Assembly: GCF_011008845.1 (NCBI RefSeq)
Contig: NZ_JAAIWM010000006.1
Span: forward strand, 24,832 to 88,831
DNA length: 64,000 bases
Origin: Bacillus mesophilus
Lineage (GTDB): Bacteria; Bacillota; Bacilli; Bacillales; SA4
Reading direction: 5' to 3'
The stretch's first letter is position 1; each line of letters starts with the position of its first letter. Below, piece after piece: positions 1 through 10,551 of the stretch. Both the position numbers and the translations under genes were made by a program. Below the pieces are notes generated by a model. The model was not told the DNA's origin. It saw nothing but the letters and a program-made list of their open reading frames with translations, and made no database searches.

Positions 1-1536
<1,536 letters not shown>

Positions 1537-1549
1537 AGGGGTGAGAAGG

Positions 1550-2722
1550 ATGAGGAGAAGTTGGGCATTCTTTATAATAAGCATCCTTTTTATAAGTGGA
1601 TGTGTACCAAACTTTGAGCAGGATGAGGAAATTGTACAAGAAAATGAAGAGACACAAGAGACAGCCATTGTACCAAACTTCCAAATTTCTGAGCAATATT
1701 ACCGAACGGTTTTGCCGTTTAAAGCAAGTGAATCTAGAGGGTTAGTCGTCAATAGAATTAGTAATCGATTAGATATTGATGAATTTGAAACAGGATTAAT
1801 GAGACTATCCCAAAATACATTCTCTTCTGAAGACTATTTGTATCAGGACGGACAGTATTTGGATCGTGATACGATTACAAGTTGGTTACAAAGAAAGCTT
1901 ACTGATGAGGAGTTAGCTAAAGTAAAAGAAGAGGACCGAGCAGAGGAAAATCGTGGCCTAAATCCAGCCCCTGTAACTGTAGGTTCATTAAAGGAGCAAA
2001 ATGAAGCCAGTCCCATCTACTTATCACATCTACTAGAGCAAAATTATTTAAAGAAAGATAATGAAGGAAAAGCAGAACTAGGTGGGATTTCAATTGGACT
2101 AGCTCTAAATTCCGTTCATTATTACAATCAGGAGGATGGTTATCCTCGTGAGTACGTCATTCCAGATGCTGAGATTGAGCAGCAGGGAAAGAAAATGGCT
2201 GATGAAATCATTAAGAGAATACGCTCTATTGAAGGGTTAGAAAATATCCCTGTGGTTGTTAGTCTATTTAAGCAGGAAGCCAGATCGTCTGTTGTACCCG
2301 GAAGCTTTTTCGCAGTAGCAGAAGTAAAGGGTAATTCAAATAGTATTGATAAGTGGTCTGTCGTTAGAGAGGATCATTATCTTCTTCCATCAACAGCCGC
2401 TCAAAGAGATTACCGAGATGATCATACAAGAATGCTTAATTTTAAAGCAGATATTGATGAGTACTTTCCAAATTATACAGGCGTTATTGGTAGAGCTTTT
2501 TATCGGGATGAACAGCTAACTGAATTATCCATTGATATCCCGATGCAATTTTACGGTAAGGCCGAAGTGGTTGGATTCACTCAATATTTAACTGGATTGA
2601 TTATGGAGCACTTTCCAAACTATTTTTCGGTAAAATGCTATATTTCTTCAATTGATGGTCCAGAGGCTGTCATTATAAGAGGCGTTAATGAGGAAGAGCC
2701 ATTTGTTCATATCTATCAATAA
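1550..2722 (+). CDS. camS: CamS family sex-pheromone-type lipoprotein
   Basis: Predicted membrane-anchored lipoprotein of the CamS family, whose signal peptide gives a pheromone peptide in staphylococci and enterococci; its cellular role in bacilli is unclear. I chose ATG 1550 over the in-frame GTG 1541 because the AAAGGGGTG ribosome site lies at proper distance only from the ATG. The N-terminus is short and basic, then hydrophobic, ending in a lipobox (FISGC, Cys about residue 17). After a Glu-rich linker comes the roughly 350-residue CamS domain. It directly follows ligA, the conserved order in Firmicutes. Confidence 0.92.
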   Translation: MRRSWAFFIISILFISGCVPNFEQDEEIVQENEETQETAIVPNFQISEQYYRTVLPFKASESRGLVVNRISNRLDIDEFETGLMRLSQNTFSSEDYLYQDGQYLDRDTITSWLQRKLTDEELAKVKEEDRAEENRGLNPAPVTVGSLKEQNEASPIYLSHLLEQNYLKKDNEGKAELGGISIGLALNSVHYYNQEDGYPREYVIPDAEIEQQGKKMADEIIKRIRSIEGLENIPVVVSLFKQEARSSVVPGSFFAVAEVKGNSNSIDKWSVVREDHYLLPSTAAQRDYRDDHTRMLNFKADIDEYFPNYTGVIGRAFYRDEQLTELSIDIPMQFYGKAEVVGFTQYLTGLIMEHFPNYFSVKCYISSIDGPEAVIIRGVNEEEPFVHIYQ

Positions 2723-2739
2723 GTTTTTTTGTGAAAGGT

Positions 2740-2768
2740 TTGAAATCATAGAACATCTTCGTTAGAAT
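2740..2768 (+). promoter_or_regulatory. Predicted sigma-A promoter upstream of rocA
   Basis: A TTGAAA -35 box (2740-2745) and TAGAAT -10 box (2763-2768) stand exactly 17 bases apart. Transcription would start near 2775, about 88 bases before rocA, and would pass through the hairpin at 2795-2821. Confidence 0.55.
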
Positions 2769-2794
2769 AGGGGATGAAGTAGGAAGCTTGATGT

Positions 2795-2826
2795 CAAGAT
2801 GAGATATAATATCTGATCTTGATTTT
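2795..2826 (+). terminator. Intrinsic terminator between camS and rocA, possibly an attenuator
   Basis: CAAGAT (2795-2800) pairs with ATCTTG (2816-2821), continued inward by AGA/TCT after one G-G mismatch, and is followed by ATTTTT. It may simply end ligA-camS transcription, but it lies downstream of the predicted rocA promoter. A competing short stem, CTTGA/TCAAG at 2787-2798, would disrupt its 5' arm. Confidence 0.55.
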
Positions 2827-2862
2827 TGCTGTTTTTACTTGATTATAGGGAGGCAGAAATCG

Positions 2863-4410
2863 ATGGTAGTACCTTACAAACACGAACCATTTACAGATTT
2901 TTCAGTGGAAGAAAACAAGAAAGCGTTGCAAGCAGGTCTTGCTACTGTAGAATCTTATTTAGGGAAAGATTATGATCTTGTGATCGGTGGAGAACGCATC
3001 TCAACTGAACAAAAGATTGTATCTGTCAATCCAGCAAACAGATCAGAAGTAGTAGGGACAGTCTCAAAGGCAGATCAAGAACTAGCTGAAAAGGCTATGC
3101 AGGTCGCTGATGAAACATTCAAAACATGGCGTAAGGTGAAACCGGAAGTACGCGCGGATATTTTATTCCGTTCAGCTGCTATTATCCGTCGCCGTAAGCA
3201 TGAATTCTCTGCAATTTTAGTTAAAGAAGCTGGTAAGCCTTGGAACGAAGCAGACGTAGAAACAGCAGAAGCAATCGATTTCTTGGAATACTATGGCCGT
3301 CAAATGCTTAAGTTAAAAGACGGTGTTCCAGTAGAAAGCCGTCCAATTGAATATAATCGTTTTAATTATATTCCGCTTGGAGTTGGAGTTATTATTTCTC
3401 CATGGAATTTCCCATTCGCAATTATGGCTGGAATGACAACAGCTGCTCTAGTAGCTGGTAACACAGTACTACTAAAGCCTGCTAGTACAACACCAGTTGT
3501 AGCAGCGAAATTTATCGAAGTATTAGAAGAAGCAGGATTACCTGCAGGAGTTGTAAACTTTATCCCTGGAAGTGGAGCAGAGGTTGGGGACTACTTAGTA
3601 GATCACCCACGTACTCGTTTTATCAGTTTTACTGGTTCTCGTGATGTGGGACTTCGTATTTATGAGCGTTCATCTAAACTAAGTGAAGGCCAAATCTGGT
3701 TAAAGCGTGTTATTGCCGAAATGGGTGGTAAGGATACAATTGTTGTTGATAAAGAAGCTGATTTAGAATTAGCTGCAAAAGCAATCGTTGCATCATCTTT
3801 TGGCTTCTCTGGTCAAAAGTGTTCAGCATGTTCACGTGCTGTCATTTTAGAGGATGTGTATGATCAAGTATTGAACCGTGCAATTGAACTAACAAAAGAA
3901 CTAACTGTTTCTGAAGCGACTTCTCCAACTGTAAGTATGGGCCCAGTTATCGACCAAGGTGCTTATGATAAAATTATGAGCTACGTTGAAATTGGTAAGC
4001 AAGAGGGTAGACTTGTTCATGGTGGTGAAGGAGACGATTCTAAAGGATGGTTCATCCAACCAACAATCTTCGCTGACGTCCCTGAAGATGCTCGCCTTAT
4101 GAAGGAAGAAATCTTTGGACCAGTTGTTGCGTTCTCAAAAGCTCGTGACTTTGATCATGCGATTGAAATTGCTAACAATACAGAATACGGCTTAACAGGT
4201 GCTGTTATTTCAAATAACCGTGCAAACATTGAAAAAGCACGTGAAGATTTCCACGTGGGTAACCTTTACTTCAACCGTGGATGTACAGGTGCCATTGTTG
4301 GATACCAACCATTTGGTGGATTCAACATGTCAGGAACTGACTCAAAAGCAGGAGGACCTGATTACCTAGTTCTACACATGCAAGCAAAAACAACATCAGA
4401 AATGTTGTAA
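2863..4410 (+). CDS. rocA: L-glutamate gamma-semialdehyde (1-pyrroline-5-carboxylate) dehydrogenase
   Basis: Oxidises 1-pyrroline-5-carboxylate / glutamate semialdehyde to glutamate with NAD+, the last step of proline and arginine breakdown. At 515 residues it matches the length of Bacillus RocA, and the N-terminus ([13 protein letters not shown]) is typical. Aldehyde dehydrogenase motifs are intact: SPWNFP, the AEMGGKD glutamate motif, and the catalytic cysteine in [11 protein letters not shown] 2863 is preceded by AGGGAGG at about 9 bases; an upstream in-frame TTG (2839) has no ribosome site. No proline dehydrogenase gene is adjacent, but a proline symporter lies 1.5 kb downstream. The symbol pruA is also used for this enzyme. 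Confidence 0.95.
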   Translation: MVVPYKHEPFTDFSVEENKKALQAGLATVESYLGKDYDLVIGGERISTEQKIVSVNPANRSEVVGTVSKADQELAEKAMQVADETFKTWRKVKPEVRADILFRSAAIIRRRKHEFSAILVKEAGKPWNEADVETAEAIDFLEYYGRQMLKLKDGVPVESRPIEYNRFNYIPLGVGVIISPWNFPFAIMAGMTTAALVAGNTVLLKPASTTPVVAAKFIEVLEEAGLPAGVVNFIPGSGAEVGDYLVDHPRTRFISFTGSRDVGLRIYERSSKLSEGQIWLKRVIAEMGGKDTIVVDKEADLELAAKAIVASSFGFSGQKCSACSRAVILEDVYDQVLNRAIELTKELTVSEATSPTVSMGPVIDQGAYDKIMSYVEIGKQEGRLVHGGEGDDSKGWFIQPTIFADVPEDARLMKEEIFGPVVAFSKARDFDHAIEIANNTEYGLTGAVISNNRANIEKAREDFHVGNLYFNRGCTGAIVGYQPFGGFNMSGTDSKAGGPDYLVLHMQAKTTSEML

Positions 4411-4453
4411 TCGTAGTTCCTTACGATCACTAGCATTTAATATAGAAATAACT

Positions 4454-4484
4454 AAACCCCACTTATGCTAAGTGGGGTTTTTAA
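4454..4484 (+). terminator. rocA terminator
   Basis: A perfect 12-bp stem, AAACCCCACTTA / TAAGTGGGGTTT, with a TGC loop is followed by a T run. It is a classical intrinsic terminator about 45 bases after the rocA stop. Confidence 0.93.
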
Positions 4485-4486
4485 CG

Positions 4487-4525
4487 CGTTAAAGGAGTGG
4501 GGGCCAGGCCCCCATTCCTTTAACG
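4487..4525. repeat. 39-bp palindrome with GGGGGCCAGGCCCCC core
   Basis: Two 19-bp arms around one central A, with a single G-T wobble. The core TTAAAGGA..GGGGGCC is shared with the longer palindrome at 11518-11576. There is no T tract, so it is not a simple terminator; it is probably a dispersed intergenic palindrome. Confidence 0.85.
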
Positions 4526-4604
4526 TAGAAAAGGATGTTTTTTTAGGGTAGTTTGTTTTATGATGGATAGAGAAGATTTGATAGTAGGTTCGGAGATGAG
4601 TGAG

Positions 4605-5351
4605 ATGGAAGTATTTTTATTATTAATGGCTTTGGGGATGGTTTCTTCATTTATTGGAACGCTTGCAGGTGGCGGAGGAATTATTACGTTACCAGCAATG
4701 ATGTTGATTGGGATCCCTATTCAGTATGGTATTGCTACAAATAAATTCTCCTCGGGAATTGCTTCTTTTACAAGTATTATCTATATACTAAAAAATAAGA
4801 TTTTCACGGTAAAAGCACTCTTGCCAGTAGTAATTATTTCAGTTTTAGGAGGAATCGTAGGAGCAATTGCAACGACGAGTGTATCAGAGCAGACGATGAA
4901 TGTTACAGCTTTAGTTCTTCTTGCTTTTGCCTTATTCGTTACGATCCGTAATAAGAAGTGGGTAGCTGAGGTAAAAGAGAAATCGTTCAATCAAAAACCA
5001 GGCTTTTTCTCTAAGTTAATTCCCTTTTTTATCGGGATCTATGACGGTGGATTTGGGCCAGGCTCTGCCACATTTAGTATCATCCACTACATGCGTGAAC
5101 AATTCTCATATGTACAGTCAGCACAGCTATCTAGAGTACTCAACTTCGGTAGCTGTGTAGGGGCATTTGTAATCTTTTATCAGACAGGCTATATAAATTG
5201 GCATTACGCGATTGCCCTAGCAATTGGATCAGCTCTTGGTACTCAAATTGGTTTACTAGCATTACCTAAAATTCCACTTAAAGTTGCAAGAACTCTATTA
5301 ATTTCAATCATCTGTATGTTAATTGGACAAGTAGTTGTAAAAACTTTTTAA
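4605..5351 (+). CDS. TauE/SafE family membrane exporter
   Basis: Predicted polytopic membrane protein of the TauE/SafE (DUF81) family, associated with export or uptake of sulfite, sulfoacetate and other organosulfur or anionic compounds; the substrate cannot be told here. About eight hydrophobic segments are seen, with the family's glycine-rich first loop (GTLAGGGGIITLPA) repeated after the midpoint as the degenerate GIYDGGFGPGSATF. ATG 4605 has GGAG nine bases upstream; ATG 4560 or 4596 would add up to 15 residues. It stands as a single gene between rocA and the putP region. Confidence 0.88.
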   Translation: MEVFLLLMALGMVSSFIGTLAGGGGIITLPAMMLIGIPIQYGIATNKFSSGIASFTSIIYILKNKIFTVKALLPVVIISVLGGIVGAIATTSVSEQTMNVTALVLLAFALFVTIRNKKWVAEVKEKSFNQKPGFFSKLIPFFIGIYDGGFGPGSATFSIIHYMREQFSYVQSAQLSRVLNFGSCVGAFVIFYQTGYINWHYAIALAIGSALGTQIGLLALPKIPLKVARTLLISIICMLIGQVVVKTF

Positions 5352-5372
5352 ATCAATCTACTAAAAAATGAG

Positions 5373-5397
5373 AAGCTTGTAATGAGCTTTTTTTTTG
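5373..5397 (+). terminator. Weak terminator after the TauE/SafE gene
   Basis: AAGCT (5373-5377) and AGCTT (5385-5389) form a short stem over a seven-base loop, followed by a run of T. The stem is weak, but its position 20 bases after the stop fits. Confidence 0.5.
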
Positions 5398-5842
5398 TTT
5401 TAGAGTAAATTTTTAAAAGTAAAGAGAAGGTGAAAACTCCTGCTTGAAGAAAAAGTGTCTAAAGTATGGAAAAATATTAGGGTTAGGTGTAAAAAAAATA
5501 AAAAAATAATTCCTAAAAAACAAGAAAAATCAACTAGTAAATTTAAAAAAATGTGTCTAATTTGAGAAAAAGTAAAAATTAATTTTATAAATTTCCATGA
5601 ATAGATATCGCTAATAATGGAAACGAAGCCTATTAGTCCGTTGGTAAAAATGAATAATTATACATCGTGACCCTATAATAATAACTGTGAAAATGTTCAA
5701 TTTTTATTTATGTGTTATATTAGACAATGTAACTTTTCTGATTTGGCGCCTTTTTTTAAAAAAGAGGTTTCGAATTGGAATTAACAGGGTAATGAATACA
5801 GGTGCATATGGTTGCATACGAATGTTAATGGGGGTGATATGC
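5398..5842. other. A+T-rich intergenic leader upstream of putP
   Basis: About 440 bases with no convincing gene. An open frame from 5687 runs into the small peptide gene below but has no ribosome site at its start and a poorly structured N-terminal half. TTGAGA (5562-5567) and TTATAA (5585-5590) at 17 bases, or TATAAT at 5674-5679 without a clear -35, could be promoters. The length suggests regulatory sequence for the symporter. Confidence 0.4.
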
Positions 5843-5941
5843 TTGTCAATAACAGGTGCAACATTGTTTTGGTTATTTGTACCTATGTTAGCCACGGTTG
5901 TTTTAACAATAGGATCTTATTTTAAAGAGGGGAGAGAGTAG
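5843..5941 (+). CDS. Small single-span membrane peptide coupled to putP
   Basis: A 32-codon frame whose stop (TAG 5939-5941) directly abuts the putP ATG, so translation is probably coupled. The suggested TTG start at 5843 sits about seven bases after GGGGTGA; an in-frame ATG at 5828 without a good ribosome site would add five residues. The product is one hydrophobic helix (LFWLFVPMLATVVLTIG) with a charged C-terminus (KEGRE). Several sodium symporter families have tiny accessory membrane subunits encoded just upstream, so an accessory role is inferred from position and shape only; I do not recognise the family. Confidence 0.45.
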   Translation: MSITGATLFWLFVPMLATVVLTIGSYFKEGRE

Positions 5942-7396
5942 ATGGAAGCAGCAACGTTAGTTACGTTTATTGTCTATCTAGTGGGTATGCTTGCGATCGG
6001 TATTATAGCATACAAGTTAACTAGTAATCTGTCAGACTATGTTTTAGGTGGAAGAAGATTAGGCCCAGGAGTAGCAGCATTGAGTGCAGGTGCTTCTGAT
6101 ATGAGTAGTTGGTTATTACTTGGTTTACCGGGTGCGGTATATGCATCAGGAGGAATGAACCAGATTTGGATTGCAGTAGGATTAACAATCGGTGCGTATT
6201 TAAACTGGCAGTTTGTTGCTGGGAGATTACGTAGCTACACCGAAAAAGCTAATGATTCAATCACAATCCCAGATTTTCTAGAAAATCGTTTCCGTGATAA
6301 ATCTAAGATGTTGCGTATTATTTCAGCACTAGTAATCTTATTATTCTTTACGTTCTATACAGCCTCTGGAATGGTTGGTGGAGCAAAGTTATTTGAAGCA
6401 TCATTTGGATTGTCTTATACTTCAGCACTTTGGATTGGTGCAATCGTAATTATTTCTTACACGTTCCTAGGTGGTTTCCTAGCGGTAAGTTGGACAGATT
6501 TTATTCAAGGTATTTTGATGTTCTTAGCCCTTATTATTGTCCCAATAGTCGCATTTAACCAACTTGGTGGTTGGGGAGAGACAGTAGAGAAGGTTGGAAG
6601 CATTGATCCAACATACCTAGATGCATTCTCAGGAATGACAGCTCTAGGAATCATCTCTTTATTAGCATGGGGATTAGGTTACTTCGGTCAACCACACATA
6701 ATTACACGTTTTATGGCAATTAAATCAGTGAAGGATGTTCCAAAAGCTCGTTTAATCGGTATGGTTTGGATGGTGTTTGCACTATTTGGAGCGATCTTCA
6801 CAGGTTTTGCCGGAATTGCTTATTTTGCAGATGGTGGCATACCGGATGGAGAGCAAGTATTTATCCAGTTTACACAGGTTCTTTTTAACCCATGGGTATC
6901 AGGAGTTCTACTTGCTGCAATTCTAGCAGCGATTATGAGTACAATTGATTCACAGTTACTTGTATCATCAAGTGCTGTAGCAGAGGATATTTATCGTTCA
7001 GTATTCAAAAAGGATGCTGGAGATAAGGAACTTGTATGGATCAGTCGTGCAGCTGTAATTGTAATTGCGCTAATCGCGATTGGATTAGCTAGTAACCCAG
7101 ATAGCTCTGTATTATCACTAGTAAGTTATGCTTGGGGTGGATTTGGTGCAGCATTTGGACCAGTAATCATCCTTTCATTATTCTGGAAGCGTATGACTGG
7201 TAGAGGAGCATTAGCAGGTATGATTGTTGGTGCATTAACAGTTGTCATCTGGAAACAATTATCTGGTGGATTATTCGATCTATATGAAATCGTGCCAGGA
7301 TTCATCTTGGCTTGGATCGCAATCCTAGTCTTCAGTTCAATGGATAAAGAACCAGAGCAAGAAATTCTAGATGAATTTGAAGAAGCTAAAGCTTAA
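5942..7396 (+). CDS. putP: Sodium/proline symporter (SSS family)
   Basis: Na+-coupled uptake of proline across the cytoplasmic membrane. The 484-residue protein has about 13 hydrophobic spans. Family signatures include the N-terminal region LSDYVLGGRRLGPGVAALSAGASDMSSWLLLGLPG, here a block of over 30 residues that starts near residue 31, and SSSAVAEDIYR near residue 340, typical of PutP/OpuE. GAGGGGAGAGAG precedes the ATG. The nearby P5C dehydrogenase favours catabolic uptake (PutP), while the adjacent betaine transporter would also fit an osmotic OpuE role; sequence alone does not separate them. Confidence 0.93.
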   Translation: MEAATLVTFIVYLVGMLAIGIIAYKLTSNLSDYVLGGRRLGPGVAALSAGASDMSSWLLLGLPGAVYASGGMNQIWIAVGLTIGAYLNWQFVAGRLRSYTEKANDSITIPDFLENRFRDKSKMLRIISALVILLFFTFYTASGMVGGAKLFEASFGLSYTSALWIGAIVIISYTFLGGFLAVSWTDFIQGILMFLALIIVPIVAFNQLGGWGETVEKVGSIDPTYLDAFSGMTALGIISLLAWGLGYFGQPHIITRFMAIKSVKDVPKARLIGMVWMVFALFGAIFTGFAGIAYFADGGIPDGEQVFIQFTQVLFNPWVSGVLLAAILAAIMSTIDSQLLVSSSAVAEDIYRSVFKKDAGDKELVWISRAAVIVIALIAIGLASNPDSSVLSLVSYAWGGFGAAFGPVIILSLFWKRMTGRGALAGMIVGALTVVIWKQLSGGLFDLYEIVPGFILAWIAILVFSSMDKEPEQEILDEFEEAKA

Positions 7397-7420
7397 TATT
7401 GTCCATATATTAAGTTAGAA

Positions 7421-7456
7421 AAAAGGCCGAATCGCTTAGCGATTTGGCTTTTTTTA
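7421..7456 (+). terminator. putP terminator
   Basis: A 12-bp stem (from AGGCCGAATCGC, TTA loop, GCGATTTGGCTT) is followed by seven T. It lies 25 bases after the putP stop. Confidence 0.92.
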
Positions 7457-7585
7457 GCTTAAAGGATGTATTTTCTAGGTTATGTAAGGTTACGGATACT
7501 TTTTATTGTTGTGTATTAGAAGAGGTTTATATAACATTTAATGCTGATTCGTCCAATGGAATAGATGGGGGATAGTAATGGTGTA

Positions 7586-7623
7586 AATAAAAAAACAGCC
7601 CCAAGGCTAGCTCGGGGCTGTTT
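7586..7623 (-). terminator. Terminator of the gbsR-like gene
   Basis: AAACAGCCCC (7593-7602) pairs with GGGGCTGTTT (7614-7623). Read on the minus strand the stem is followed by a T run (complement of 7586-7592). It sits directly after the minus-strand stop. Confidence 0.9.
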
Positions 7624-7626
7624 GAA

Positions 7627-8178
7627 TTATCTCTTCTTTTTCACTCGTTCGGGAATGGGAATGAAGTTTAAAATCTCTTTCGTTTCAAAGCTATCAACTA
7701 AAAGATTAAGCCACTCATAGTACTCTAAACTTTTATCAAGCTTTTCAATATCAAGTCGAGCAATCTCGCGAATTTCATCACTGAGTTCATGATTTGTAAG
7801 TAGTTTTTCGAGCTCTGAAATGGATTTTTCAATCGCTGTGATATTCATTGAAATACCAGTACGCCATTTTATCGTGAAAAAGTCAAAGAATGATTGATAC
7901 CAGTCTTCTTCTACTGAATATAAATCCTTCCTAACTCCCTTTACCCAAACCTTCTCGACCATATTAATATCCAACAGACTTCGTACAGAAGTGCTCATGC
8001 TCGTCTTACTCATGCCAAGTTCTTCTTTCATTTCATCTAATGTAAGGGGTTTATCGGAAAAGAAAAGCAGGCCGTATAATCGACCGATGGATGGAGTTAC
8101 ACCATAGAGGTTCATGTTTTGGGCGATGGCATCAATAACCCTCGTCCGAGAGCGTTCTATAATTTCAATTTCATTCAT
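7627..8178 (-). CDS. GbsR/MarR-type transcriptional regulator of osmoprotectant genes
   Basis: DNA-binding regulator of the GbsR family, which in Bacillus represses choline/betaine genes. At 183 residues it is the size of GbsR. A winged helix-turn-helix covers about residues 20-85 (PSIGRLYGLLFFSDKPLTLDEMKEELGMSKTSMSTSVRSL in segments), followed by a helical dimerisation part and a basic C-terminus. ATG 8178 is preferred: GGATGTG lies six bases upstream, whereas the GTG at 8187 has no spaced ribosome site. It is divergent from opuAA, and a palindrome lies between them, so control of opuA and of itself is likely by inference. Confidence 0.85.
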   Translation of the reverse strand: MNEIEIIERSRTRVIDAIAQNMNLYGVTPSIGRLYGLLFFSDKPLTLDEMKEELGMSKTSMSTSVRSLLDINMVEKVWVKGVRKDLYSVEEDWYQSFFDFFTIKWRTGISMNITAIEKSISELEKLLTNHELSDEIREIARLDIEKLDKSLEYYEWLNLLVDSFETKEILNFIPIPERVKKKR

Positions 8179-8337
8179 CCTGATCACATCCTAATTAAGG
8201 TGTTGTCGTTTGTCGTAAATACTCGTTCAATATTCAACACACTTATAGACTACCATTAATGGGAAAAAAGTAAAGTTCCTAATCAATATGGAAAAAGGAG
8301 CATAAAAGAGGAATTTTAAGTATATCTATAATTTACC

Positions 8338-8359
8338 ACGTACAGTTTATTCTGTACGT
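8338..8359. promoter_or_regulatory. Palindromic operator candidate for the GbsR-like regulator
   Basis: ACGTACAG and CTGTACGT form a perfect inverted repeat around TTTATT. It is in the gbsR-like/opuAA divergent region, about 33 bases upstream of the opuA -35 box. No other function is apparent, so a regulator binding site is the simplest reading. Confidence 0.55.
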
Positions 8360-8391
8360 ACTATATGGACGATAAGCACGGATTATACTGT

Positions 8392-8420
8392 TTGAACTAA
8401 TATAGGCACCGATATATAAT
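8392..8420 (+). promoter_or_regulatory. opuA sigma-A promoter
   Basis: TTGAAC (8392-8397), a 17-base spacer and a perfect TATAAT (8415-8420). The start would fall near 8427, about 33 bases before opuAA. Confidence 0.8.
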
Positions 8421-8459
8421 TAGAAAGTCTAACACGACAACCCAAATGAGGTGAAGAAA

Positions 8460-9701
8460 ATGGAAGAAAATAAGATAAAAATAAAAGTCAATGATGTCAC
8501 CAAGATTTTTGGAAAGTCATCTAAAAAGGCTCTGCAATTAATAAAAGAAGGTAAAACCAAGGATCAGATTTTAAAATCAACTGGGGCAACAGTTGGTGTT
8601 AATCGAGCTTCATTCGAAGTGAAATCTGGCGAGATTTTCGTGATCATGGGACTTTCTGGTAGTGGAAAATCAACCCTAGTTAGATTGCTAAATCGATTAA
8701 TTGAACCTACATTAGGTCAAGTCCAAATTGATGGAAAAGATGTAGTGAAAATGAACAAGGAAGAACTGAGGGAAGTAAGAAGAAAGAAAATGAGTATGGT
8801 CTTTCAGAAGTTTGCCTTGTTTCCGCATAAAACAGTTCTTGAAAACACTGAGTATGGACTAGAAATTCAAGGGGTCGAAAAGCCTGAACGATCTAAGAAG
8901 GCACTTGAGTCTTTAGAATTGGTAGGGCTAAAAGGGTATGAAAATCAATACCCAAGTCAGTTGAGTGGTGGAATGCAGCAGCGTGTCGGATTAGCAAGAG
9001 CGCTAGCAAATGATCCTGATATTCTTTTAATGGATGAAGCTTTTAGTGCATTAGATCCGTTAATTCGAAAAGATATGCAGGATGAGTTGCTAGAATTACA
9101 GTCTACCATGGAAAAAACGATTGTTTTTATTACGCATGATTTAGATGAAGCTCTTCGTATTGGTGACCGTATTGCCCTTATGAAGGATGGAAATATCGTT
9201 CAGATAGGTACTCCTGAGGAAATTTTAATGAATCCTTCTAATGAATATGTTGAAAGATTCGTAGAGGATGTTGACCTTTCTAAAGTACTAACAGCTCATC
9301 ATGTAATGAAGCGTGCTGAAACCGTACAGGTTGATAAAGGTCCTCGTGTAGCACTTAAATTAATGAAGGATCTGGGTATTTCATCAATATATGTTGTGGA
9401 TAAACAACAAACACTACTTGGCGCCATTACTGCTAAGGATGCAGCAAGGGCAGCGGAAGGAAATCAAGCTATTGAAGCGTTTATCGAAAAAGATATAACG
9501 GCTGTTGGAACAGAAACGTTATTAATTGATCTATTTGATAAAGTGTCAGCTGCTTCCATTCCTGTTGCAGTAACAGATGAAAAGAACAGATTAAAAGGTA
9601 TTTTGATAAGAGGAGCTGTAATTGGAGCTCTAACAGGTAATGAACAATACATTAACGGTGTTGTAGAAACCATCACTTCAGAAGCTAAGGAGGTGATGTA
9701 A
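8460..9701 (+). CDS. opuAA: Glycine betaine ABC transporter, ATP-binding subunit
   Basis: ATPase of the OpuA osmoprotectant importer. The 413-residue protein has an N-terminal extension typical of this family, Walker [10 protein letters not shown], signature LSGGMQQR, Walker [14 protein letters not shown] and switch histidine ITHD. The C-terminal third (from about [10 protein letters not shown]) carries a pair of CBS domains, which sense ionic strength or nucleotides in OpuA relatives. GAGGTG five bases before ATG 8460 decides the start over GTG 8451. opuAB follows one base after the stop. Confidence 0.95.
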   Translation: MEENKIKIKVNDVTKIFGKSSKKALQLIKEGKTKDQILKSTGATVGVNRASFEVKSGEIFVIMGLSGSGKSTLVRLLNRLIEPTLGQVQIDGKDVVKMNKEELREVRRKKMSMVFQKFALFPHKTVLENTEYGLEIQGVEKPERSKKALESLELVGLKGYENQYPSQLSGGMQQRVGLARALANDPDILLMDEAFSALDPLIRKDMQDELLELQSTMEKTIVFITHDLDEALRIGDRIALMKDGNIVQIGTPEEILMNPSNEYVERFVEDVDLSKVLTAHHVMKRAETVQVDKGPRVALKLMKDLGISSIYVVDKQQTLLGAITAKDAARAAEGNQAIEAFIEKDITAVGTETLLIDLFDKVSAASIPVAVTDEKNRLKGILIRGAVIGALTGNEQYINGVVETITSEAKEVM

Positions 9702-9702
9702 A

Positions 9703-10551
9703 ATGGAAGGATTATTACCGAGACTTCCCCTAGCTGATTGGATTGATTTGTTAGTTGATTGGATGACAATGACCTTTGGTGGTTTGTTTGACGGAATCTC
9801 TGAAGGAATTGAAATGTTTGTTGAGGGAATTGTTGGAGGTTTAGGCTTTATACCTTCTTTTCTATTGATTATTCTTGTTAGTTTACTAGCTTGGAAGATT
9901 TGTAATAAAAGAATTGCTTTGTTTGCTGTATTTGGACTATTTCTGATTGATAACCTTGGATACTGGGAAGACATGCTCGAAACGCTCGCACTTGTCTTAA
10001 CCGCAGTATTAATCTCCGTGATCATTGGTATTCCGGCTGGGATTTGGGCGTCACAAAGCAACAAAGTAAAACAAGTGGTTATACCTATACTTGACTTTAT
10101 GCAAACCATGCCTGCATTCGTTTACCTATTACCAGCAATCTTTTTCTTTAGTATCGGTGTTGTACCGGGGGTAGTTGCATCTGTTATTTTCGCAATGCCA
10201 CCTACAATTCGTTTAACAATCCTAGGTATTAAGCAAGTACCAGCTGATCTAATCGAAGCTACAGAGGCATTTGGTTCAACCACGAAGCAAAAGCTCTTAA
10301 AGGTTCAATTACCACTAGCGATGCCAACCATTATGGCTGGTATTAACCAGAGTATCATGCTTGCCCTTTCAATGGTCGTAATTGCGTCGATGGTTGGAGC
10401 ACCAGGGCTAGGTACAGAAGTGTATCGTGCCGTAACGCAAATTAAAACAGGTGTCGGGTTTGAGGCTGGTCTGGCAATAGTTGTAATTGCTATTTTACTA
10501 GACCGCATCACTCAAAATATAGGTAAGAAAAAACAAGGGGGAACTGCGTAA
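9703..10551 (+). CDS. opuAB: Glycine betaine ABC transporter, permease subunit
   Basis: Membrane channel of OpuA, 282 residues like the B. subtilis protein. It has about seven spans and the permease-ATPase coupling motif near VPADLIEATEAFGSTTKQKLLKVQLP, read here as the EATEAFG...LP EAA-loop. Its AAGGAGGTGATG ribosome site lies inside the end of opuAA, and its TAA overlaps the opuAC ATG by one base, so the three genes form one coupled operon. Confidence 0.95.
   Translation: MEGLLPRLPLADWIDLLVDWMTMTFGGLFDGISEGIEMFVEGIVGGLGFIPSFLLIILVSLLAWKICNKRIALFAVFGLFLIDNLGYWEDMLETLALVLTAVLISVIIGIPAGIWASQSNKVKQVVIPILDFMQTMPAFVYLLPAIFFFSIGVVPGVVASVIFAMPPTIRLTILGIKQVPADLIEATEAFGSTTKQKLLKVQLPLAMPTIMAGINQSIMLALSMVVIASMVGAPGLGTEVYRAVTQIKTGVGFEAGLAIVVIAILLDRITQNIGKKKQGGTA

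Noticed and set aside
2839..2862. TTG start for rocA, 24 bases upstream
   Set aside because: It lies upstream of the AGGGAGG site; ATG 2863 has correct spacing and gives the family length of 515.
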